From Siderastrea siderea (Eukaryota > Cnidaria > Anthozoa > Scleractinia > Rhizangiidae), in NCBI GenBank assembly GCA_964030785.1, contig OZ034975.1, forward strand, positions 1,868,701 to 1,932,700: a DNA stretch of 64,000 bases. The letters are read 5' to 3'. Under the pieces are notes generated by a model. It did no database searches. It had not been told where the DNA came from and was given only the letters and a program-made list of their open reading frames with translations. Positions 43,950 through 50,357 of this stretch are shown piece after piece. The position numbers were made by a program, and so were the translations under genes. Each line of letters opens with the position of its first letter. Position 1 is the stretch's first letter.

Positions 43950-43984
43950 TGCCTTTTTTTTTCTAAGGGTAGTTCGTCATCATC

Positions 43985-44638
43985 ATGCAAACGGGGAAAC
44001 CGTTTCGTTTTCATACTCCTTCCTCTATCTTGGTGGTGGGTCCTTCGGGATGTGGGAAAACCGTGTTTACGGAAAAACTCTTGGTAGACAACCCAGAGTT
44101 GTTTGACACCCCACCGACCCAATTGCATTATTGTTATGGGGCCTGGCAAGATCGATTTCGAGGCATGCAAGATCAAGGGGTGGTGTTTCACGAAGGGATT
44201 CCCGATCATGAGGCATTGGTCCAATGGTTTCCTGAAGGACATGGGGTCCTGGTCTTGGATGATTTAATGGACGAAGGGAGTCACGATAAACGCGTGTTGG
44301 ATTTATTCACCAAACATTCGCATCATCAAGGGGTGACCGTCCTATACTTGTGCCAAGACATGTTTCCCGTGGGTCGCTATGCGAAAAGTATATCCCGCAA
44401 TGCCCATTACATCGTGGCGTTCAAGAACCCCCGAGATCAATTAGGGGTACGCAATGTCATGCTTCAATCGTTTCCGACCACTTGGAAAGACACGTTGGAG
44501 ACGTTTCATCAAGCCACCACACGACCGTATGGGTATTTGGTCTTGGATTTACATCCCGCCTCGTCCGATCAACAACGGGTGTTGAGTCACCTCTTAAAAG
44601 ACGAAGGATGGACTCGCACCTATCAAAAACGACTATAA
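43985..44638 (+). CDS. A32/FtsK-HerA type genome-packaging ATPase
   Basis: 217 aa, intact. Walker A VVGPSGCGKT (residues 17-26), Walker B GVLVLDDLMDE (87-97), and a sensor-like region (LYLCQDMF, IVAFKNPRDQ). This is the conserved packaging motor of Polintons, virophages and large DNA viruses; it pumps DNA into the capsid. Confidence 0.93.
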   Translation: MQTGKPFRFHTPSSILVVGPSGCGKTVFTEKLLVDNPELFDTPPTQLHYCYGAWQDRFRGMQDQGVVFHEGIPDHEALVQWFPEGHGVLVLDDLMDEGSHDKRVLDLFTKHSHHQGVTVLYLCQDMFPVGRYAKSISRNAHYIVAFKNPRDQLGVRNVMLQSFPTTWKDTLETFHQATTRPYGYLVLDLHPASSDQQRVLSHLLKDEGWTRTYQKRL

Positions 44639-44676
44639 AGGCACCCCCTTGGAACAGGTAAAAATAGAAAGCAACC

Positions 44677-45603
44677 ATGGCCGATGATGATGACCGTCAA
44701 CCTCTGCAATCGTACGATACCGTGGCCCCTGCGGGGGTGGGGGCATCCAGCGGTAATCAAATGTCCCCAAGCGCCTGGCAAGATTTGTATTTCACAGGAG
44801 ACCAAGGCCTTCTCGACGTCGCCATGGAGGAAATGGAAGCCGAGCCCCTCTTTCAGTTTATGGAATCTCTCCCCATTACCGGTAGAGATGGTGCGCCCCC
44901 TGCCCAGGCCTCTTCCCCAGCCGGGGTAGGAAGTGCAGGAAGTCAATCCTTCCGTAGCATACAGACCACCCCGGAGTCTTCTGGTGCTCTAACTCCTGCG
45001 ACTCCTCCTAGCGTACCCTTGGCAGCGGGTGCTCGAACAGCAGCGGGTGCAGGGGGAAGTGGAAATGGACGTGGGGGAAGTGGAAATGGACGTGGGGGAC
45101 GTCGTGGTCCTAGGACTAGAGGTGGTGGACGTGGTGGTGCTGGTGGTGCTGGTGGTGCTGGTGGTGGTGCTGGTGGTGCTGGGGGTGCTGGTGGTGGTGG
45201 TGGTGGAGGTGCTGGTGGTGGTGGAGCAGGTGGTGGTGGTGCTGGTGGTGCTGGTGGTGGTGGTGGTGGAGGAGGAGGTGGAGGAGGAGGTGGTGGTGGT
45301 GGTGGTGGTCGTCGTGGTGGACGACGTGGTGGTCGACGCGGACGACGACGACGACTTTTCCCCGGTTCACCTAGGACACCTTCCTCCAGTCCCTCCACTC
45401 CTCGAGGATCTCGGACTCCACCCCCTCGTACCTTGCGTCAAGCGGATTTACAACGACGTTTACGTATGCTGTTACAAGATCAAGAACAGTTGGCCCAAGG
45501 ACGTGAAATTGCTAATGTTACCATGACCAATAGCATTGTGACCAGTTATAAACAAGGAGGAGCACCGAGCGTACAAACCTCGTCGTCCCGTGTTTCGCCG
45601 TGA
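44677..45603 (+). CDS. Gly/RGG-rich protein
   Basis: 308 aa. An acidic start (MADDDD), a Ser/Pro/Ala-rich region, then a long Gly tract (encoded by GGT/GGA repeats, about 45121-45310), RRGGRRGGRRGRRRR, a Ser/Pro stretch, and a helical C terminus (QADLQRRLRMLLQDQEQL). The RGG part suggests nucleic-acid binding. The tract is unstable by nature, so its length may vary. TATAAAGG lies 43 nt upstream. Function unknown. Confidence 0.7.
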   Translation: MADDDDRQPLQSYDTVAPAGVGASSGNQMSPSAWQDLYFTGDQGLLDVAMEEMEAEPLFQFMESLPITGRDGAPPAQASSPAGVGSAGSQSFRSIQTTPESSGALTPATPPSVPLAAGARTAAGAGGSGNGRGGSGNGRGGRRGPRTRGGGRGGAGGAGGAGGGAGGAGGAGGGGGGGAGGGGAGGGGAGGAGGGGGGGGGGGGGGGGGGGRRGGRRGGRRGRRRRLFPGSPRTPSSSPSTPRGSRTPPPRTLRQADLQRRLRMLLQDQEQLAQGREIANVTMTNSIVTSYKQGGAPSVQTSSSRVSP

Positions 45604-45605
45604 GG

Positions 45606-46268
45606 ATGAAAACCGTCGTGTCGTTATTGAATGGATCAAAACAACATGGTCTTCCCTTCCCCCCGGAATTATTACAACGGATGGATTCCTTGTATGCCTT
45701 TTATCATCAACAATGGTGGTGTTATCGAAAAATGTTGAATCATTACAGGTGTGTCAATGCCTTGTTCAATGGTATGGCCTTACTCCTGATGGCCGCCGGT
45801 ATGATTGCGGGTCCCCTTTTGGAAAACAGTACATTGGTAGCCTGTTTGGCGGCGGTGGGGACCGTGGTCAAAGGATGGAATGATTTTAAACAATACCGAT
45901 TTAAAGTGACCATGAGTCGGTTTGCGTTTACCACCTATGCCAAAGCCTTGACCGAATTGAAAACCCATGTGCGGGGTATTCCCTTGGAGGATCTGGAACG
46001 ATTTTTAATCAAGATGCAAACCTTGGATGATACCATTGTGGATTTCACCCCTCCGTTACCCAAACGATGTGTCCAAGATTACCATGGTCATTTTGTGTAC
46101 CAACCCTTGGAAGCCCTATGCTATGTAGATGGATGTCCTCGTCCCTTGAAACCAAAAGACTATTGGATCCATAAAAAGCCGCTCCCTCCTAGTCCCACAC
46201 TCTTAGAACCATGGCCGTCCAACGACGACGACGACGACGAAAAAGGAAACAAAGAGGAGGGGCTTTAA
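45606..46268 (+). CDS. Two-transmembrane protein, SLATT-like layout
   Basis: 220 aa from the ATG at 45606, which sits 2 nt after the preceding stop. Two adjacent hydrophobic helices (about 49-70 and 73-90) are joined by a short PLLEN turn, with amphipathic helices on both sides (YRKMLNHYRC, RFAFTTYAKALTELK). This helix-TM-TM-helix layout recalls SLATT membrane effectors, but the match is by topology only. The C terminus is acidic (DDDDDEKGNKEEG) and overlaps the next gene. Confidence 0.7.
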   Translation: MKTVVSLLNGSKQHGLPFPPELLQRMDSLYAFYHQQWWCYRKMLNHYRCVNALFNGMALLLMAAGMIAGPLLENSTLVACLAAVGTVVKGWNDFKQYRFKVTMSRFAFTTYAKALTELKTHVRGIPLEDLERFLIKMQTLDDTIVDFTPPLPKRCVQDYHGHFVYQPLEALCYVDGCPRPLKPKDYWIHKKPLPPSPTLLEPWPSNDDDDDEKGNKEEGL

Positions 46269-46540
46269 TGCGTCGCAAACCCCGTTTGGTGGATAAAATT
46301 GCCCATGGCATGAGTATGTTTCTATCAGGTCCCGCCCCTGGGTTTGGACTGGCTTTAGGCAAATTAGGCGGTCAAGCCTTGAAAGGCATTACCGATAATG
46401 TACAACATTACCGTCGACAACGAGGTGGGGGTTGGTGGCAAGATTTTAAACGCAATACCCGTCAAGGCTATAAAGAGTCGCGAGACGCCATCAAACAAGA
46501 CAAAGCCCTTCAACGTCTATTGACGGGTCGACCATGGTGA
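46211..46540 (+). CDS. Basic protein with two QRGG sites
   Basis: 109 aa; RKRKQRGGALM (11-21), a hydrophobic Gly-rich segment (FLSGPAPGFGLALGKLGG), RRQRGGGWW (68-76) and a charged C terminus. The start overlaps the 2-TM gene by 58 nt. CATAAAAAGC is 41 nt upstream. Likely a processed virion protein. Confidence 0.65.
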   Translation: MAVQRRRRRRKRKQRGGALMRRKPRLVDKIAHGMSMFLSGPAPGFGLALGKLGGQALKGITDNVQHYRRQRGGGWWQDFKRNTRQGYKESRDAIKQDKALQRLLTGRPW

Positions 46541-46698
46541 GGAGGAGGAGACGACGCCGTCGTCAACGAGGAGGTTTTTTAAATCTATTGGTGCCCGCTA
46601 TGGTAGGATTGGGGAAAGCCGTGGCCTTGGAAACGGATAAACGTATAAAACGCACGATTCAAAAAGCCAATCAACGGTATCGTCGTCGTCACCGATAA
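46534..46698 (+). CDS. Second pX/mu-like core peptide, 54 aa
   Basis: The ATG at 46534 overlaps the preceding stop. Eight Arg residues are followed by QRGGF (11-15), a hydrophobic segment with LGKAVAL (also found as GGKAVAL in the 41064 peptide) and a basic tail ending RYRRRHR. The shared motif and layout make a paralogue likely. Confidence 0.65.
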   Translation: MVRRRRRRRRQRGGFLNLLVPAMVGLGKAVALETDKRIKRTIQKANQRYRRRHR

Positions 46699-46701
46699 AG
46701 G

Positions 46702-47019
46702 ATGCAACGTCTTCGACGTCAATTACCGTTTTTACGGTCCATGTTACAAGAAGCCAATGGTTCCAAACGTCAAGAGTTGTTACAACATGCTAATGCCGAT
46801 CAAATCAATGCTGTGAGTGAATTGGTGTTGAACTTTTTAAAAAACAAGATTCCCGTCACCCCACCCATGCTGGCTAAACTTCAACCCTATAAAAAGGTAC
46901 TACGTGATTTGGGACGTCGTCAACATTCCGTCAAAAAACGTCGTCAGTGGTTAGTCCGACAAAAAGGACAAGGGTTGTTTCAAGGACTTCACGAGGTGTT
47001 ATGTCAATGTGTTCGTTAA
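46702..47019 (+). CDS. Conserved Polinton small protein (QINAVSE family)
   Basis: 105 aa. LQHANADQINAVSELVLNFL, then KIPVTPPML.KL.PYKKVLRDL, then RQHSVKKRRQWL. This block is familiar from many animal Polintons, function unknown. It ends with VRQKGQGLF, a weak variant of the QRGG site. TATAAAACG lies 58 nt upstream. Confidence 0.75.
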   Translation: MQRLRRQLPFLRSMLQEANGSKRQELLQHANADQINAVSELVLNFLKNKIPVTPPMLAKLQPYKKVLRDLGRRQHSVKKRRQWLVRQKGQGLFQGLHEVLCQCVR

Positions 47020-47081
47020 CGTATCAAGACATGGAAGCATAAATATCACCTGTTGTGACAGCTGTCGTGCATTGGAAGACC

Positions 47082-47600
47082 ATGGACGAGGTGTACATGA
47101 TTCCCCAAAAGGACTTGGAACAACTCATTCAATATTACAAAGGAGAACTCACCGAAAATGCCTTGTTGAACAAAGCCGCTACGCTCGCCGCCCAAAAACA
47201 TGTGTTATTAGCCAACCCTCAATTACCTCCAGCCCTGGTCAATGCTCAAACCAAACCGTTGAGTCAAGAATTAATCAAGTTAACCAAACGCATTCGTCAA
47301 TTTCCCGGCGGGGTGGGGGTTGGTGCCCCGGGTGCCCCGGGTGGTCCACCAGGCGAAGAAGAAGAAGAAGCCGGGGATTTGGTGACGGGACCCGTCGAAC
47401 AATGGTTGAAGCGCATGATAAAAGGAGGTCCGTCGGCTCCCAAACCCACCATTACCCCTGCTACCAGGGAAGGCGCGAGAGAACAGAGACCTTCTACCAG
47501 TCGAGGAGAAGAGAGACCTTCTACCAGTCGAGGGGATACCCGGACGCGTTTACAAGTCATTCGAGAACAGCGCAAGGCCTTGGAAAAAAATGTTAGCTGA
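47082..47600 (+). CDS. Conserved Polinton protein (MDEVYMIP family)
   Basis: 172 aa from the ATG at 47082. MDEVYMIP....LEQLIQYYKGELTENALLNKAA.LA..KH and LTKRIRQFP resemble a protein commonly found in animal Polintons, function unknown. The C-terminal half is Gly/Pro/Glu-rich with a direct repeat RPSTSRGEE / RPSTSRGDT. Confidence 0.75.
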   Translation: MDEVYMIPQKDLEQLIQYYKGELTENALLNKAATLAAQKHVLLANPQLPPALVNAQTKPLSQELIKLTKRIRQFPGGVGVGAPGAPGGPPGEEEEEAGDLVTGPVEQWLKRMIKGGPSAPKPTITPATREGAREQRPSTSRGEERPSTSRGDTRTRLQVIREQRKALEKNVS

Positions 47601-47739
47601 GAGTGGTAAAGGTAAAGGCAAAGGCAAAGGCAAAGGTGTCTCCCGGGAAGTGCAACGATTAAAACCTTTACCCGGTTGGGAAGATTGGACCAAACCCAAA
47701 CAGCCCCGACGGAGACGTTTGCAATACGACAGTGAATAA
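47590..47739 (+). CDS. Small basic protein with (GK)n repeat
   Basis: 49 aa; the ATG at 47590 overlaps the preceding gene. A GKGKGKGKGKG tract is followed by LKPLPGWEDW and a basic QPRRRR segment. Tight packing between two clear genes supports it, but nothing else does. Confidence 0.45.
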   Translation: MLAESGKGKGKGKGKGVSREVQRLKPLPGWEDWTKPKQPRRRRLQYDSE

Positions 47740-47742
47740 AAC

Positions 47743-48102
47743 ATGCCCGCCAAGAGGAGGAGAAGGGGTATTAAACGGAAACGCCCCCAACGAGGAGGGG
47801 CCTTAGATGTCCAAAAATGGATTGCGAAAACGGGGAAGGAATTTCATTGGCCCGGTTATCAGTACATGGGCCCTGGCACCCATTTGGCTAAACGTCTGAG
47901 ACGTGGGGATCCCGGCATCAATCGCTTGGACCAGATTGCTAAGCAACACGACATTGATTACAGTCGTGCCAAGAATTTGCAAGATAAATGGAAAGCCGAT
48001 ACCAAGATGATCCAAGCCATTGATCGATTACCCGGCAAGAAAAACAAGACCGAACGGGTGGTCAAGAAAATCATGCAAGCCAAGAAACGTTTGAAATTGT
48101 AA
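47743..48102 (+). CDS. PLA2-like (parvovirus VP1u-type) protein
   Basis: 119 aa. A basic N terminus with KRKRPQRGGA (11-20), then YMGPGTHL (calcium-loop-like YxGPG, 41-48), RRGDPGINRLDQIAKQHDIDYSRA (His69-Asp70, Tyr73: HDxxY) and a basic helical tail. Parvovirus and adintovirus phospholipase domains break endosomal membranes during entry. Removal of the basic N terminus at QRGG would expose the domain (inference). Confidence 0.85.
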   Translation: MPAKRRRRGIKRKRPQRGGALDVQKWIAKTGKEFHWPGYQYMGPGTHLAKRLRRGDPGINRLDQIAKQHDIDYSRAKNLQDKWKADTKMIQAIDRLPGKKNKTERVVKKIMQAKKRLKL

Positions 48103-48288
48103 ATTTAATGGCAAACCAGTTACATGTTGTGTCAATAAAAAATGAAAAAAAAAATGTCACATGGGTTGGTTCTACTGTCTCAAACAAAGATGTAGTGTCA
48201 ATCACATTTGGAGACAGACAGAATCCATTGTGATGTAGACAAAATAATCCTGATAAAATAAAAACAATGTTCTGCCAAATACAAATGT
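48103..48288. other. Convergent 3' end spacer
   Basis: Lies between the rightward late cluster and the leftward regulatory gene. Holds AATAAA for the + messages (about 48136) and A-rich tracts. No gene. Confidence 0.55.
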
Positions 48289-49482
48289 TCAAGTCACTAA
48301 ATCAAACATCAAATCAACGCCCTCGTCGGATGACATGTCATGAACGAGGTCTTCGGGGGGCACCAATGCCTCCAGATCAAAGAAACAAGAGTCCTCCACA
48401 TCCTTCAGTAACTCGGTCCACTCGTCAGGCGTTATGTTCTGCAACAAAGACGAAAAGTCCTCCAAGTCAGGGGGGCCCAAGTCAGGGGGGTCCATGACTT
48501 GCACACCCCCCGAATCCATATCCGTGAGAGTATAAGAATCTAGAAATGATTCACAAAAAGAAAAGTTCTCAGACATTTTAGGCGTCGATTTCTTAAAGTC
48601 CTCCAAGGGAATGGTCAGTTTCAAGGGTCCTAATGCTTTGATTTTCTCTTCCGTTTTCTGTCTCTCTACAGAAGGTAAGGAGGCACAAAAGTCATTCAAA
48701 TACGTTTCCAGAGAAGGTTGCGTCCTACAATTAGTCAATACCACCCGCAGTGTTTTTGGCGTTTTGGGGCGAGGCACGTGCTTCCTTTTGTTGTGGTAGT
48801 ACCTTTTAGCGAGCTCCAAGAACCTCTCGCGGTTCGCCCAGTAGTACTCTCTTCTTTGCGCATGCAGTTTCTCATGGTTCGCAGCACGATATGCCCGACG
48901 AGCCGCCTGTGCTTTGGCCCTTTTATTGTACATCCTTTTGTACGCCAATATTCGTACACGATTCTTTTGACGATATTCACGCGCTTTGGCTCTCAAACGT
49001 TCCCGATGTTTCTCTCTATACTTCCGATCGTATTCGGCACAACGTGCTCGGTTCTTTTGGACCCATTTTTTTTTGCTGGCATTCCGTTGCTCCTTATGCG
49101 TCTCCTCATAACGCCTTTTGGACTCCCGCACTCGATCCGGATATTGTTCTCGGTATCGTTTTTTGGCAGCACGCACTTTCTCAGGATACTTGCGTCGGTA
49201 GTTGTCTTTTTTCACAATATTCCTCGCTCGGGCTTTCTCTGGGTAACGGTCCTTGTACCTAGCTTTTTTGATTGCGTTCCGTCTCCGTCGTCGTTCGTCT
49301 TTCGTCAGTAACTCTGTCGTTTCGTCGTCGTCGTTCGGGTCATTGTCGGGAACATAGTCTATGTCGTTCAAGTCCTCGTCTGGGTCAGAGTCGTTAAGGT
49401 CGTCGTCGTCGTTGTTTTGTTGGTACTTCACGGGGGGTCTGCGACGGTGGCTGCGGCGGAGGCCCTCGTTTCCGGCAGACAT
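48289..49482 (-). CDS. Basic-repeat protein with acidic tail, candidate transcription regulator
   Basis: 397 aa from the ATG at 49482. The frame is open to 49581 without another ATG. Order: an Arg-rich start, an acidic stretch (24-57), a region at about 64-235 of roughly 14-residue helical repeats of the type RxYRxxYPEKVRA, then an acidic C terminus (305-397) with hydrophobic-acidic clusters (DLEDFSSLLQ, DEWTELLKDV, CFFDLEAL, DLMFDLV) like activation domains. Basic repeats could bind nucleic acid. The gene is opposite to polB and shares its promoter. It may be joined to the 49394-49810 frame by splicing: a GTGAGT donor-like site lies at 49581-49576. Confidence 0.7.
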   Translation of the reverse strand: MSAGNEGLRRSHRRRPPVKYQQNNDDDDLNDSDPDEDLNDIDYVPDNDPNDDDETTELLTKDERRRRRNAIKKARYKDRYPEKARARNIVKKDNYRRKYPEKVRAAKKRYREQYPDRVRESKRRYEETHKEQRNASKKKWVQKNRARCAEYDRKYREKHRERLRAKAREYRQKNRVRILAYKRMYNKRAKAQAARRAYRAANHEKLHAQRREYYWANRERFLELAKRYYHNKRKHVPRPKTPKTLRVVLTNCRTQPSLETYLNDFCASLPSVERQKTEEKIKALGPLKLTIPLEDFKKSTPKMSENFSFCESFLDSYTLTDMDSGGVQVMDPPDLGPPDLEDFSSLLQNITPDEWTELLKDVEDSCFFDLEALVPPEDLVHDMSSDEGVDLMFDLVT

Positions 49483-49810
49483 TGGGCGATGGGGGCGGTG
49501 CTGGCGGAGGTGTCCGTGGTCTCTTGAATTGGTACCGCCAGTAATCGCAACAATAGTCAAGCCCCTCCACAAACCACTCACAGGTCATTTGAGGGTAGCA
49601 CTGTGAATGAAAGGGAGCCGCCTGTTCTCCTCGACGTCTCTGGGCTTCGACTTTTTCCGGCTCCAGCTCCTTTAAACGTTCCGCAAACTCAGCGAACTGA
49701 TCGTCCTTCAGCAAAAACTCCCTCTTTACTTTCTTCAAGATGTCTTCGACTTCTAAGTCAAGCTCGAACTCTTCAAAGGTCTCTAACAAATTCTCATGGC
49801 GAGAGTCCAT
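49394..49810 (-). CDS. Upstream 138-aa frame, possible first exon of the regulator
   Basis: ATG at 49810, with an ACTATAAAAC box at 49850-49841 just above it. An acidic helical start (MDSRHENLLETFEEFELDLE) is followed by a Cys-containing block (CYPQMTCEW....YCCDYW) and a Pro/Arg-rich end. It overlaps the next gene in another frame. Either a separate protein or exon 1 of a spliced product. No family recognised. Confidence 0.6.
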   Translation of the reverse strand: MDSRHENLLETFEEFELDLEVEDILKKVKREFLLKDDQFAEFAERLKELEPEKVEAQRRRGEQAAPFHSQCYPQMTCEWFVEGLDYCCDYWRYQFKRPRTPPPAPPPSPNVCRKRGPPPQPPSQTPREVPTKQRRRRP

Positions 49811-49840
49811 GTTGAGATGTTCCAGCCCGAGGATCGATCT

Positions 49841-50010
49841 GTTTTATAGTCTCTCATTCGTTCCCATCATGCCCATGGACCCCCATTAGAGAGGGGGGAG
49901 GGGGGTCCCCCCCACCCCGTCCCACCCCTCCCTAGGACACCCTGTGTCCGGGTAAGGTCATTGGCTCCTTCCCCTCCCACGTGACATTTTGGTTCTCTAT
50001 AAAAAAACGA
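49841..50010. promoter_or_regulatory. Divergent promoter module, right copy
   Basis: Lies between the leftward regulator and rightward polB. Contains a minus TATA (49841-49850), GGGGGGTCCCCCCC (49900-49913), CATTGGCTCCTTCCCC (49959-49974), CCCACGTGAC (49977-49986) and TTCTCTATAAAAAAA (49993-50007) for polB. It is an inverted relative of 34338-34500. Confidence 0.75.
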
Positions 50011-50039
50011 ACCCCGATCTCCAGTGAGTTCATCTGATC

Positions 50040-50357
50040 ATGTCCTCTCACGAAGACGACAATGTAGCGGGGCCAAGCGGCCTCGCTACACGTGAGATCA
50101 TGTCAATGCTTGGTTTGGAGATAAGTGATTCAGAAGACGACACAAATTCCTGTGTGGGACCTTTGATTTCGACCGACAGTGACGACGACATTTGTGAAGA
50201 GGCCTTGGACCAATGGGAACAAAGTGGGGGTGGATTGGATCCCTCTGCGCACGTTACCTTCCAATTTGACTTAGAACCTTTTGTGAATCGGAAGAGTGAT
50301 CGCATGGGGGTACAAAACGTCATTTCAAGACCCAGTTACGTCAAAGGGGGACCTTGA
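50040..50357 (+). CDS. N-terminal frame of the PolB gene
   Basis: 105 codons from the ATG at 50040, acidic and Ser-rich at first. It ends HVTFQFDLEPFVN and then RMGVQNVISRP, which resembles the lead-in to Polinton polymerases. The stop at 50355-50357 overlaps the start of the polymerase frame, offset by one base at a G5 run (50346-50350). Together these suggest one gene split by a frame offset. Confidence 0.65.
   Translation: MSSHEDDNVAGPSGLATREIMSMLGLEISDSEDDTNSCVGPLISTDSDDDICEEALDQWEQSGGGLDPSAHVTFQFDLEPFVNRKSDRMGVQNVISRPSYVKGGP

Noticed and set aside
45029..45526. Val-rich, Pro-rich and His-rich frames in other phases
   Set aside because: Shadows of the GGT/GGA-coded Gly tract of the 44677 gene.
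47009..47596. 195-aa frame overlapping the MDEVYMIP gene
   Set aside because: The other frame has the conserved Polinton protein; this one is Arg/Ser-rich noise.
48718..49311. 197-aa + strand frame opposite the basic-repeat gene
   Set aside because: Antisense of a strongly biased Lys/Arg/Tyr repeat, giving artificial open frames.
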